A DNA stretch of 64,000 bases from Ampelocalamus luodianensis (GCA_036346255.1 CM070620.1:17348671-17412670), one strand, 5' to 3'. Shown: positions 37,148 to 49,203, numbered from the stretch's first letter. Notes: generated from the letters alone by a model not told the origin. Translations and numbers: made by a program.

Positions 37148-38113
37148 TACTTGCCCCCCCACAGCCGCAGGCTCCAGCAACAACGGCGCCGTCCGCCCCC
37201 ACCCCGGAGACAGCGGCAATGCCGGGACAGGACGAGAGTAGCGTGTTAATCTGTTGCAACGGCTCTTCTCGTCTTCTCGAGGCGAGGGGTTTTGATTGAT
37301 TTGGTGGCCGGTGTTCCGATTTCCCGGATACGACGGGCCGCCTCCAAAGATAGGAAGAGGTTTCTTATTCTGGGGAGGAGCGCCAGCACGTGCGCTCGGG
37401 ATAGTTGCGGCGTGGCCGCGTGGGGCGGTGGACGTGGTGTCATGGGGCCCGCGTGTCGGTGGCAGGAGGGGCGGGGAGTGGATGCCAGTCGTTGGATCAT
37501 GTATGGACCATCCGATCCGTCCGTATCGGCTGGCTTCTGGCCGTGCAGCGGTGGTGTAGCCGTGCCGTGTCACCAACCCACGACGCGACTTGCGAGCTTC
37601 GCCCGTGAGCCACGGGCGCCAGCGGCACGCAAACGTCCAGGGGAAGTATTTGCCATTTGAACAGCGCACGAGCTAGGTCGGTCTGGCTCGGTAGAATCTT
37701 TGTTGTTTTTCTGGATGGCGTAGAGAATACAGACAAAACGACAAAACTACGCCAGTGCAAGCTGATGCCACGGTCTCAGATCTACTTATTACGTTCGTTC
37801 AAATGGAATCCAGCTCCTGAATATGCTTTTCTAGGAGGTCCGTGTTTTTCTCATGGAAAGGGCCCGATCGAAAAATCTATTGTGCAGTGGTATTACTAGA
37901 GCGATCTTCATCGTCCGATTAAAAAAATCAAAGTTCCAGATTGATCGCTATGATATTTTGCTATATTGTTTTTCGCTATAGTACATATGTGTAGTAAAAT
38001 AAACACCGTTCACACCGGTCCTTTTCGCATCAGGTTGAGTCTGACCCAAAATTCGGGCTGAGCACATAGACCGCCGACTCTAACCGGCCCCGATTGTCGT
38101 CAAATCAAAGCAA
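37148..38113. other. Desaturase promoter region and spacer
   Basis: GC-rich up to about 37640, then AT-richer. Overlapping frames on both strands in 37246-37760 look compositional. No clear TATA box was found upstream of the desaturase ATG. Confidence 0.4.
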
Positions 38114-38124
38114 ATAAAAATAAA

Positions 38125-39305
38125 GAATTAGTCCATATTACACCCTTGAGCTTTGGCAAGAGTCCAAAATACCCCATCAACTCTAAAACCATCCATATTA
38201 CACCCTCGAACTCCCAATATCAATCACTCAACCCTCTCGGGCTGAAATCACCTGGTTTTGAATGACGTGGCATCACTAATATATTGATTTTCTTGATTTT
38301 CAAACTTCCGGATACCATATCTTCTTCGTTCGAACTCCGATTCGAGCGATTCAAATTTCTAAGTTCCTTGTCTTGCTGTTAGTATTTATTTGGGATTTTA
38401 TTTGGAGTTATTTTATTTATTTGGCTTTGTCTGCTCGTATAGATTCCGATGTTTCGGAAAAAATCGTGGACCCGACGACCGAAGCAACTGAAACCTTCAA
38501 CGAAGGCAATTCATAGACCTTTGATTATGTTGTACCCAATTTATAAAAGTATATTGTTTGATATAAATATGCATGACTAGTTGTATAAAAATAGTTTCGA
38601 AAATAGTTAATTACCTAATTGCCATTATGCCTCCTTGATAACAACGGAAGCAGCCAAGAAATTCATGATGAAAAGTGTAATCATTCAAGGATACATGTCA
38701 TTCTCAATTTATCAAGGAGGCATAATGTCAAATAGGTAATTAACTATTCCCAAAACCATTTTTATACAACTAGTTATGCATGTTTATATCACACAATATA
38801 CTTTTATAGATTGAATACAATATGATCAAAGGTCTACGACTTGCTTTCATTGAAGTGTTGCAATGTTTAGGTCGTCGGGTCCAAGAATTCTTCCGGAACG
38901 TCGGAATCTATACGAGCGAACAAAGTCAAATAAATAAAATAATTTCAAAAAAAAAATCCCCAAAAAATACTAACAGCAAGACAAGGAATTTAGAGGAATT
39001 TAGAAATTTGAATCGCTCGAATCGGAATTCGAACGAAGAAGATATGACCTTTGAAAGTTTGAAAATCAAGAAAATCAAGATATTAGTGATCCATCTAATC
39101 AGACTAGTGGGGCATCTTTCTTTTCGTAGTAAGCAACTCTATTGAGAAAGCTCTTTCTTGATCGAAGTAAAGAATCGGGTGGTTTAAGCCCGAGGGGGTT
39201 GAGTGACTGGTATTGGGAGTTCGAGAGTGTAATATGGATGATTTTGGAGTTGAGAGGGTATTTTGGACTCTCGCCAAAGTTCAGAGGTGTAATATGAATT
39301 TATTC
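38125..39305. mobile_element. Foldback (long inverted repeat) element, Mutator-like TSD
   Basis: The left arm (38125-38640) and right arm (38710-39305) are inverted copies of each other over most of their length. Matching landmarks include CATATTACACC, CTTTGGC.AGAGTCCAAAATACC, ACTCCCAATA.CA.TCACTCAACC and TGCCTCCTTGATA with their complements. The arms enclose only 69 bp. The element is flanked by a perfect 11-bp duplication ATAAAAATAAA (38114-38124 and 39306-39316), a size typical of Mutator-like elements. The right arm has about 80 bp extra near 39090-39185. It has no transposase. A transcript would form a hairpin with a stem of more than 500 bp. Confidence 0.88.
38638..38692 (+). repeat. 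Gypsy integrase fragment in the foldback loop
   Basis: The loop reads ITTEAAKKFMMKSVIIQ in one frame, matching the ITMEVA.NFMMKSVVTQ segment of the gypsy element at about 29331-29383. About 9 of 53 bases differ. The loop copy has a lysine codon where the gypsy element has a stop. Confidence 0.75.
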
Positions 39306-39496
39306 ATAAAAATAAAGAATGGTGTGGGCTTCTGGGTGGTAAAGCAGGCGGGCCATGTGACATTGTTTCGGCGTACTTGCCCAAAGTCCATCATCAAAAG
39401 GATGTCATGTTGCGTTCATCTTCCAGTTCCATCAGATAAAATCAACAGTCTAGATTATTTCTCCATTAAGTAACATCAGTGAGCTGGAACTCTTTA

Positions 39497-39769
39497 GGTC
39501 ATCTCCAATAGTTAGAGATAACATTATCTCTAACATATGCTATATCATCTTTAGAGGACAACATTTTCAATAGATAGTCTATAGTACACTCTCAAACATT
39601 TATATTTTATAATTTTCTTTTGAAATGGACCTACATGTCATCTACAGTAGATTAATGTATCATGTCTTGTTTCACGTGCTCTCTCTCTCCTCCCCCTCTC
39701 TCTTCCACATAGATTTTTGTTGGCGTGACATAGCTAAGAGACAACAATAATACACTATTAGAGACGCCC
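39497..39769. mobile_element. Tourist MITE copy A, 273 bp, TTA duplication
   Basis: GGTCATCTCCAATAGTTAGAGA at the left is partly complementary to CTATTAGAGACGCCC at the right. TTA lies on both flanks (39494-39496 and 39770-39772). It is the same family and length as the copy at 44439-44711. Confidence 0.8.
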
Positions 39770-39805
39770 TTATTAGTAACAAAAGGATGCACAAGCAACT
39801 GTGGT

Positions 39806-40015
39806 AATGAGCTTACGAATTTGCCATTACCTACGGCAAGAGAAGTGTGGAGATAAAATTGCTTTTGTAAGACAAATCGGTATAGTGAGGTTAGTCACAA
39901 ATTAAAGTGACACACAAGAAACCATGGTGATGAGCCTAAGAATTCACCGCTACCAACCGAAGAAACTGCAAGTGCGATGTGGAGATAGATTGATTTTATA
40001 AGATAAATCGATTTC
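39806..40015. repeat. Two diverged copies of an about 85-bp unit
   Basis: GTGGTAATGAGCTTACGAATTTGCC... (from about 39810) and ATGGTGATGAGCCTAAGAATTCACC... (from about 39924) stay similar to the GGAGATA...TTTT.TAAGA.AAATCG ends. Origin unknown. Confidence 0.6.
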
Positions 40016-41722
40016 AATAACACTCCTGCATTGGTACATTGGTATAGTACGAACAAGCAACCTAACATTAAACATCACGCTCCGTAAGGAACAAGGTACA
40101 ACCCAAATACCAAGGGCGCAATATAATAGTACAAAACACACAACTATACGCCAATCCGTAGACCAAAAAGATCCACACCTTCGGTTGCTGGTTTCCGGCC
40201 GTTCTTCACCAGAGTGTCCCATTTTCACATAGGATTAGGATTATTTATTCGTAAAGTGATTGAAATTTTATTAACTATAAGTTATATGTTTTATATATTA
40301 GATCAATATTCAATCATATAACACATCAATTTCTATTTAAATCTAATGATCACAATAATTAATTTAAACTTAAAAAATTACAAACAACTTAAAAATAGCA
40401 CATACGTTTCACATAACCACAAGGGCTTCCAGCTTCCGGGAAGCATGCGGCCGAGCTAACGCCGACCAATCACGCTCTCTCTCCACTTCGGAGAGGGCTA
40501 CCTGGGCCCACCGTCCGAGGGCCAAATACCTGCCCATGCACTATCTCATAGTACCACTATACTATAGTACAGGCACAGCAAATGAAGAACAAACAAATCC
40601 AACAAGATGATTTATAGTGCTGGGCCTCCATTGGGAGCCCAACCGGCTATCCCGGGCCGACAAAACGTGGGCCCATACGGCGTCCTCTATGCGAAGTTGA
40701 GGCGGGAGGTGTAGGTGGCCTTGGGAGTCCAGTTCTTGGGGATGACTTCCTGGGCCGAGAGGGTCTGCTTGGTGGTCAGGGTTGTCAGCCTCACAGAGAA
40801 GGGCCCGACGAGCGGGCCCGGGGCGAGGCTCCAGGTGGCACCCCAGATGTGCTTCATATCCTGCCACTGCGCCGAGTTTGCCTGCATCCATGGAGAACTT
40901 GCAAATCAGTACAGTAGTACTCCAGATCGGTAACAAAGTGTTCATCGCCAAATTCGCAAATGTCCTTCAGAATGCAGGGCTGGTGTTTGATATCTAACAA
41001 GCAGAGATAGTGGAGTAGAGTGGGACTTTGAGAGTGTCAGACCGAAAGGCAAGTGCATGTGTAATCTTTAGTCCCCATATGGAGGAGGACTGTGTTAAAA
41101 CTTAAAAGGAGTAGCATCATTGGACGAGCAGGGGAGACAGCCAGGGCATCACATACTCGCGTTATAGGGACGGGAAAGGTTCGGCTTCTATGGAAGAATG
41201 AACAGGGCACGTGTTTTCGGCTGTCAACTCAAATGCTAGCTGCCCAGAGAAAGATACATATGTATGCCGATTGGAACGTACCATTTGGACAGTGAATCAT
41301 GATCATTTCCTCCTTAAGAACCAACCGGTCCTAGGGATTAACTGTTATACTGTGGGATTTCTGTACATCGTATAAGCAGGGAGTGGTAAACATCTGACTT
41401 GTGCAGTACTATTTGGACTTGCAGGCAGCTACCAAACTGAAACTTTTGGACTATTGTTTTAGCTAGCCAGGGTGCTCTTTTTCTCTGTGAACATGTGATT
41501 CTAGAACCCTAGCTTGAAATGCAATCGGTAATGGGCAAAGCAGATCAAAAGTTTGCTCCAAGCACAAAAGGTGAAGACGATACAACAGGGGCCTGGTTGC
41601 GGCCCATGCTGCCTATCCATCCAGGAAACCATCGTCCATGTCCCCCAACCACATGTGAATAGAGGGATCCACTCACATGCATGCACTAACGTGCTGCCCA
41701 CGGAAAGACCTTACATTGCATC

Positions 41723-42760
41723 TAGAGCTGGAAAAATAGCTCGAGGCTTGTGAGCTTGTTCGGACTTGTCACGACCCGGCTCGGGCTCAGCTCGTGAATT
41801 TTTGAGCCGAGTCGGGCACAACTTTTGGCTCGCACGAATTTCGATCTGAGCTCGAGCCGGCTCGTGAGCCTCATTTGGCTCGGGCCAGCCCAAGCCTTGC
41901 CACGATTCCCATTTCCCTGCGGGTTGCTGTCAATCGCTGTCTACTCAAATCCCTAACCCCCTATCCCCTTTCTCCCATTGATCCCCTTTGCCTTCCCCGA
42001 TCCCCTTCCCTCCTTGAATCCCCGATTCCCCATCCTCCCTCGGTCCCTTCGCCCCTCGATCCCCTTTCTCTTCTGATTCCCTATCCTCTCCACCGCCTGG
42101 TTCTCCTCCGCCCTTGCCAGCAGCCCAGCACCTCCACCCGTTACCGCTCCTCCATGGCCACCAGCCCACCACACCCCGCGGCGGTGGCCTCGTGGTGCGG
42201 TGCTCCCTCCACGAGCTTCACAACCGCATCGAATCGGTCGGCCCTCGAGGACGTCGACCTACCCCTCACCCAAATCTGGCCTCTGCCGCATCTCCTCGAG
42301 CTTGCCTCCTTCCTTCTCTCGGGTGAGGTCTCCCAATGGCGCCACCTCTGCGCCCTGCCGGCAGCACGTCTCCCGGCGCCTCTCCCTCCCCGGCGAGTTC
42401 TTGGAGTTGGAGGCGACGATGGGTGTTCTTGCGATTTTGCGATTTCATTTGTACTGATGAACTGATGATAGATGATAGAATGGGTCTTAGCGCTGGATGA
42501 TAGAATGGGTCTTGATCTTTTTGTCAGTTTTTACCTGTTTGTACTGATGAACTGATGATATTGTTCTGGATGGTATTGTTCTTAGCACTGATGAACTGAT
42601 GCAATGCATTGGGTCTTAACCTTTTTGTCAGGTTCATGACTCGCGAGCCCATTCGAGTCTACTTGAGCTTCAACCCGAGCCAAGCCAAGCCTTCATTCTT
42701 GTTGGTTTATAAACCGAGCCGTAACGAGCCGAGCTCCGCGGTACCGAACTATTTCAGACT
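41723..42760. mobile_element. hAT-type non-autonomous element in the last expansin intron
   Basis: Starts TAGAGCTGGAAAAATAGCTCG, a start common to grass hAT MITEs, followed by many GCTCG/CGAGC subterminal repeats that return inverted near 42630-42745 (CGAGCCAAGCC, CCGAGCCGTAACGAGCCGAGC). Between 42455 and 42640 the phrases ACTGATGAACTGATG and GATAGAATGGGTCTT repeat. A matching right end and target duplication were not found, so the right border is approximate. Confidence 0.55.
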
Positions 42761-43254
42761 TTCAGTATTCCATCCTCCAAGTGTACTAGTGTACCGCTAC
42801 CCTAGAGGCCTAAACCAAATCCGTGCCACCGCTAAGGCAGTTAAAGATTAGGTGACAAGCGCGATTATTCTGTGGGTTTATCGTATGATTCCTACCTAAG
42901 GGCAAAGGTAATGCAAATTAAGGTGCGTGGTCGAGACCTGAAGACACGGCGAGAGACGGAATTGAGCTTTTGTTACCTGCTTTAGCTGCATGGATCCAAT
43001 GTCGCCGTCGCCGTCCTCGAACTCCACGAGAAGCGAGAGCCAGAAGCTCGTCGAGCCCTCGTTCACGCGGAAGGCGATGTTCTTCCCCCGGTACTTGCAC
43101 GGCGTCCTGAAACGACGCGCATGGCACGCACTCAAGCTATCGAGTTAAACTATATTTAAAAAAAATCGTCACACGCTATGAATGTGACAAGTGTGAACTC
43201 TCTGTGGCATTAATTTATTCTTGTTGCGCAGTGTGTCCAGACTAGCGAGGTATA

Positions 43255-43751
43255 GGGTGTGTTTAGTTCCCTGCATACCTTTAGCCTGGTTTGTACGGGT
43301 CATCCAGGCTGAAGCGAACCAGGCTGTGTGAATGCAATATTGGTTGTTTGGTTGGCTGTTTCTGTTGAGTCAGGCTGTGCTGAGATGTTGTTTGGTTGTG
43401 TGCATAAGGACGTTGACCGCAGGCGTAAATACAAGATACGGTGGAAAGAAAATGTTAGCATGACTTTAATTTTGTCTTAATATACACTAATAACCCTTAT
43501 TTTACCTTAACCCACTTTAATCCACTATACTACCTTATATGTACTGATCACCTCTTAATAACGTCATTAGCAGAGTCTGCATCCGGAGAAACAGAGAAAT
43601 TGGGTGTTTCTGCTCAGCCTAGCCCGAAGACACCTGTTGCATCTGCTCAGTCAGGTTGCTTTACGCATATAGCCATCCAAACAAGTGAAACAAAAAAGAT
43701 TCTGCACCTAAGAAGTCTAATCCAAATTTATGCACCCAACCAAACACACCC
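43255..43751. mobile_element. TIR element about 497 bp in the expansin intron
   Basis: Left end GGGTGTGTTTAGTTCCCTGCA and the complement of the right end, GGGTGTGTTTGGTTGGGTGCA, match at 17 of 21 positions. It has the look of a PIF/Harbinger MITE, but the flanking trinucleotides do not match exactly. Confidence 0.7.
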
Positions 43752-44438
43752 GTAGTGAATGGAGAAGGCATGACCACCGGGGAGTCGTGACAAGACAAGT
43801 GCTGCATGGCACATCCAAGATCCAACTACCGCAGGCTGCAGAGGCGTGTGTACTACCTCATGGTCCTCGTTACCTAGTCAGATCTGACAGTGTTGCGCAC
43901 ATATTTAAGTCTTGACATTTCTAACCTTTGTGTCGACTCCTCGCAGTACCATTGCCGCCCGGGAAAAACACAATACCGAAGACACTTTTTTGACAGAGTT
44001 CAAGTGGCTGCATTTACAAAGAGGTTTGCAGAAGAAACGTCGATCCATAGTGGTCTGATCTAGTAACAGCAGTACAGCACTAGCCAAAACGGCAAAAGAA
44101 CATGTATATCTGTGGGGGCACTGAAATGCAAATGGCTGTATATATTATGGACAGGAACAGCTGTTCCGTTGGGAAGATGAGTTAACCGCAGGACAAGGAC
44201 TGGCTTCCTGAAATAATCCATTGTGTTAGTGAGAGCGAATGCTGCTGGTACTCTAGCGGTGAAAGAACAAACCTAACGTGAGTTCAGTGTTGTCAGATCT
44301 CAGATGTGCACTTTGCAGTTCATCCATCGTAGCAACCGGTACAATTTTTTTTTTTGTACTTTTCAGTTTTTCTCCGGCCGTATGCCCATTTGTCCGTGTC
44401 AGGCGCGGAAAATATACCGGCAGTGTCGGTGGAATTAA

Positions 44439-44711
44439 GGGTATCTACAATAGTTAGAGACAATCTTATTTCTAACATATGTTACATCAATTTTAGAGAC
44501 AATATCTACAATATAAAGTCTCTAGTACACTCTTCAACACTTATATTTTATAATTTTTCTTTAAAACGGGTCTACATGTCAACTAAAGTAAATTAATGTA
44601 TCATGTCTTGTTTCGCCTGTTATCTCTCTTCTCCCCCTCTCTTCTTCATGTAGGATTTTGTTGACATGGCATAGCTAAGAGACGACAATAAACGCGCTAT
44701 TAGAGATGCCC
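44439..44711. mobile_element. Tourist MITE copy B, 273 bp, TAA duplication
   Basis: GGGTATCTACAATAG at the left and CTATTAGAGATGCCC at the right are imperfect inverted repeats flanked by TAA (44436-44438 and 44712-44714). Same family as 39497-39769, with shared interior motifs TATATTTTATAATTTT and TTAATGTATCATGTCTTG. Confidence 0.85.
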
Positions 44712-44714
44712 TAA

Positions 44715-45348
44715 CAGACTGATTTATACTGAGATTTTGGGAGTTGGTTCCTAGTAAAAGTGGCGAGTTAAGGACCCGACACTGTGGCACGGCCTCGGCT
44801 CCGCGCTCGCGTGCCGGCCACAATCGTACACACGAATCTTAAAGTTGCCGGACACCTCTTTGCTTGACACTTGTACCATAATGTACACGTGGTCCCACCA
44901 AAAAAATCCCTGTGGGTCTAAATGTGTCGACGGCTAGAAGTATCTCTACTACTTAAATATTAGAGTTAGTGGTCATCCGTCTCTCCACCCTCTCACCTTT
45001 GTCCCTCTCTACTGACATGTGGGCCACGTTATCAACAAACTATCTCCTCACATCATGCGCTCCTTACTCCTCCTCTCCCAGCATCCCGCCTGCGCTTCCT
45101 CCTCCTTTGCGCCCTCGCCTCCATCCCGCTCTTCTGCTCTGCTTCGTGCGCGCGCCTCCGCCCCCTCCCCCGTCGCCGCTTCCATCGGTCGGATCTGGAC
45201 GGACCTCACTTCCTCCACTCCGTCACTGTTCTTCTGCTCTACCCTGCTCCGTGCACCTTGACGAATTGATATATATTATATCTACTTTAATGGATAAACT
45301 ATTACACTCATGAATTCATAGCAACGTACGGACACTTAACTAGTTTCC
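44715..45348. other. Expansin intron remainder without recognised feature
   Basis: A C-rich tract at 45050-45260 is open in two forward phases (Pro/Leu/Ser-rich) and on its own shows no expansin similarity on either strand. Confidence 0.4.
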
Positions 45349-45351
45349 TTA

Positions 45352-46630
45352 GGGTTTGTTTGGATAGTGGGAGATTAGACCTAATCCCTTTGGATTGAAA
45401 GAGATTTTAGTTCAAATTTTATGTCAATTCGAAGGGATTGATTCGTATCACATTGTTGTTGGGATTGAATCTCTCAACTCCCATATCTCTTCTTCTTTCT
45501 TTTGTACACACACGCAAGATGTCATATGAAGGAAGAAAATACACAATTGTGGGCTACATTTTTCTCTATATTCTCATCTTTAACATCTGATCACATAGGC
45601 TTATTTAAGCCACACACGTACTAGCACACATGCAGCCACACTTGCCACTAACGCACACATTAACTCTTAATGACCTGTCCACTAAGAAACTCCAAACATT
45701 GTATGCTAGTAAATCACATACATGTAACTCACCCACTAACTCGCGCCACTATCTCTCACTACTTGCGCCACTAGAGCTGGGCATTGGGCCGTGCCGTGCC
45801 GGCCCGGCCCAGGCCCACCGTGCTTCGGGCCACGTCGTGTCGTGCCAGCTCGGCCCGGTCACCCCGCCGTGTCGTGTCGTGCCGGCCCACCTCGCCTCCG
45901 GCCAGCCGAGCACGCGCCCAAAGCCTGTCGTGCTGTGGTCGCAGCCGTGCCCCAAGCCCACCCTAAGTAACTATAGAGCGACGCGTGGGAAGGAGAGGAG
46001 AGAGAGGAGGTGGTTGGAGGAGTGGGAGGAGGTGGCGCCGACGGCACGGGGGGGGGGGGCGCGATCAACGGCGCATGGGGAGGAGGTGGTTGGAGCTGGA
46101 GGAGGAATCGAGAATGTGATTAGGATTGAGAATTTGGGAGCCAAGGCTCGGGAGAAGGGGTTGGGGATGGGGGTTAAGGGAGCTCGAGAGGGATGTTGGG
46201 CTAGACCGGGTGGCAGAGGGGTTATTGGTTGGGCTAGACCGGGTGGCAGAGGAGAATTATTGGTTAGGCCAGGCCAGGATGGGGGAGTGATTGAGCCAGG
46301 CCGAGAGAGGGAGAGATTGGGCTAGAACGGAAAGTTTGGGCCTATTTCGTGCCGGGCCGGCCCAAACACGGCCCAACTGATCGTGGCTGCGCGCCTAACG
46401 GCCAGATTCTCGTGCCCACCCACCACGCTCAGACCGCGGCCGCCCGCCCACCACGCGCGGCGCGTGTCGTGCTTATACCGCGCCCGTCTTGACTGGCGTG
46501 CTTTGGGCCGGCCCGAAAAAACACGGTCCAAGTCCCAGCTCTATGCGCCACTAACATGGCAAACTCTAATGCATGACACAACTAGACTTGATGACAAGAT
46601 TAATTCCAACAATTGTATCCAAACAAAACC
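45352..46630. mobile_element. Tourist/PIF element, TTA duplication, carrying a nested hAT element
   Basis: GGGTTTGTTTGGATA at the left matches the complement of the right end, GGTTTTGTTTGGATA, apart from one base. TTA lies at 45349-45351 and 46631-46633. Removing the nested element at 45772-46543 leaves about 500 bp, a usual MITE size. It sits in the first expansin intron. Confidence 0.88.
45772..46543. mobile_element. Nested GC-rich hAT element, 8-bp TSD
   Basis: TAGAGCTGGGCATTGGGCC at the left is complementary to the right end (CCCAGCTCTA), and a perfect 8-bp duplication TGCGCCAC lies at 45764-45771 and 46544-46551. The ends are packed with GGCCCGG, GTCGTGCC and GCCGGCCC repeats in inverted arrangement. 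The long plus-strand frame crossing its G-rich middle has no domain. Confidence 0.9.
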
Positions 46631-47141
46631 TTAACCATACGGATCCAACAGTTAATATGTAATGCTTTCTAGTCATAAATGAAATCATCAACGGAGAAAA
46701 GAACATACCCCCTTAAAACAACATACGGACACGGTACATCAATGGTGGAGTTCTACAATCCACAAGGTGCAAACGAGAGACCGCCGTTTTTGTGGCTTTG
46801 CAAAAACGTTAAACTTGCATGCATGCTCTGATTTTCTCTTAACAATTAGAAAGGCTTTCCGAAACGCTAAGAGTTACATGCTCTTTAAAAATTAGAAACC
46901 AAGGATGAAGGATGTGAGAGTTACATGAATGCAGCAGGGTTTAGGAGAGCTTACCGTCGCTGCCGTCGCCGTCGGGGCTGCCATACCAGGTCGCGGTGGC
47001 CGGATGCCACTGCGGGTCGACCACCTTGTGCGCCGCTCCAGCCTCCCCGGCATTGAAGAGGAACACAGCAGAAAGGAGAGAGGTGAGGAGCACAAAGCGG
47101 ATCAAGAAGGGAGCAAAAGAGCTCAAGGAGGCGGCTGCCAT

Positions 47142-48359
47142 TGTGTGAAGAGCGCAGCTGCTAATTGCCTCCTATGAGCAGCAGTACTTCTCTTTCTGGG
47201 TCGCTTTTAAGCCTTCGAGAAGCCCCAGTCCCAGATGCCCAGCCCAGAGCTCAGAACTGTTCTCTGCACAAATGGCACGAAAGAGACACTAGGGATGCAC
47301 TAGAGTACTAGGGTAGTGGCTGGATTTATAACGTGGACAGCGGTAGAAAACAAAAATTGGTAGTGGTAGCTTTTGTGCGTGATCGATTGATATGGGTGTC
47401 CCAGTTCGTCCGTTTTCGGTTGCTACCGTAATGAGAGAGCTTGACTTTTGCCACATGATTGAGGGTGGCCTGGCTTATTGTCATGCACAAATACTTAATT
47501 CCACTGTTAAAAGTATTGGGAATAAGTATTTTTTTAAAAAACATTTTTTTATGTGAAAAGTTCCACACTCATGACAAGTTGATCCAGTTCCCCCCCCCCC
47601 CCCTCTCTCTCTTTACTTATGGCTAGTGTTATCAAATCCGATGTTACAGTTACTTAGGACACTCCTAATGCAAACACTACAAACACATATCTAAAGATTG
47701 TCACGACGTATAGATACAACTAGCGGGGTGGCTCACGCATTTGTGCGGATAGATTTATTTTAAAGTTTGTAATGTCAATTATATAACTTAGATGGTTAAG
47801 AATATATTTATCTATCTTATAGCAATTTAGATTTTTAAAGATATCATAAATATTAGAAATGACAATAGAAGCTCGAAGGGAAATACAACTTGAATAACGT
47901 AATTGAAGTATGAGTTTTGATGAATTTTTTTTTTGATCATAATAAATTAACCACTCTCCATCAAGTATACATCATGTTGCTGCATGCACCTATTTTTCCT
48001 CCAATGATTACTCTTTTCCAAAATGTTTGCATACACATGTACCCCTGTTAATCTCAAGCAATATGTTGATTATGTGTGCAACAAATTATCTTATTATTTT
48101 ACATGGTATTAGAGTACCTTGTCCACGTATACACCAATGCATCATGGGCGACCTACCTTGAACTTATCTTTCCTCACGCTAATTGCCCCATTGAACTGTG
48201 TGTCTTTTATCTCTTCTCCCTGTCAAAACTTTTCTGCATCAACCTCTAATAGCAAGCCTAATTCTTGATCGATATCTCTCAGCTACTACCCTTTCTAATG
48301 CAATATTCTATTATATAGTTATCTTTTACTTCTCTCCAATTATTACTTAATGCTGACCG
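47142..48359. other. Upstream of the expansin locus
   Basis: No gene recognised. It contains a C-run followed by CT repeats at about 47588-47612. Confidence 0.4.
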
Positions 48360-49203
48360 TTGTGACATCAACACACAACTGTCACCGATCCCTGCCAGGG
48401 ATACCTGTCGCGCTCTCTTTGGTGGCCCTAAGCTTATTTCTTACCGTTGATGAACCTGAAGGCCCTTGTTTTGGTCTGATCTTTCGATGAGACGATAAGT
48501 TCGGTAGTCGTCGCTCAACTCTCACAATCCTGGCTACGAACTCGCAAGACTCGAAACCACGCAATCGCTGAACTGATTGACAAGTCGTAATCAACCGTAC
48601 ACGAATACCTGGTTGACCTGACCACGAAGGTCGATTCCTGCATACACCGAATAAGCACGCAAGAACAAGATCAAGCAATCTGAAATTACAAATAGGAATT
48701 GAAATATTTGAATTGAGTTGGGATTCTGAATAAGGATCTTAATTGGATGGTCTAGCCGACACACGCAAAAGATACAAGTTGCAACGAAGGCAAACTAAAC
48801 ATAAACAAAATCTAAGAAAACTAGAGGGGGTGCGGCCTCCTTAAATAGGGGATGAGGAGCCACACATCTAATAGAACTAAAGGGGTGGGACTAATTTCAT
48901 ATGTTACTGTTCACATGAACAGTAACTGCACCCCCAGGTGGTCCGCCGACTGATGGGTCAAGTTCAGTATGATTACAAAGCCCAGATTGGCCCAAACAAG
49001 TAATATGGTGTCTTCTTTTGATGATTACGATTAGTCCAAAAAGAATTTAAAGGTGAGGTCGGATCCATTGGAAAGAGGATGAAATAAGCTTTCAATCAAG
49101 TACTTGTGGACCTTCAAAGGACTCCGTATGTGAAAGTTGTGCATGTTTTAAGTTGGTGTTGTCAGGCTGATTCCGGAGGCCTGGACTTGTTGTAGTAGTT
49201 GCA
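48360..49203 (-). mobile_element. Probable 3' LTR of a truncated gypsy element
   Basis: Lies directly after a polypurine-like tract on the minus strand (AAAGGCAAGGGGGGTAC) that follows the pol stop. The LTR-like segment begins TGCAACTACTACAAC and includes a CTATTTAAGGAGG TATA-like site near 48850. The far end was not fixed and the other LTR is missing. Confidence 0.5.

Larger units (their letters stand above)
40687..47141 (-). pseudogene. EXPB: Beta-expansin locus lacking its DPBB (catalytic) exon
   Basis: Three exons are visible. 47141-46955 encodes a signal peptide (about residues 1-36) and WHPATATWYGSPDGDGSDG, the beta-expansin N-terminus, with donor G|GTAAGC. 43106-42977 encodes TPCKYRGKNIAFRVNEGSTSFWLSLLVEFEDGDGDIG, the start of the C-terminal domain. 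40881-40687 encodes ANSAQWQDMKHIWGATWSL to SRLNFA and a stop. The exon that should carry GACGYG, the cysteine-rich six-stranded barrel and the HFD motif is not found in the 3.85 kb between the first two. Exon 1 ends in phase 1 and the next visible exon needs phase 2, so direct joining breaks the frame. Intact beta-expansins loosen cell walls. This copy should not. Assembly loss remains possible. Confidence 0.85.

Noticed and set aside
43730..43915. Missing expansin exon
   Set aside because: Read in all phases, the segment shows none of the GACGYG, cysteine or HFD features of the DPBB domain.
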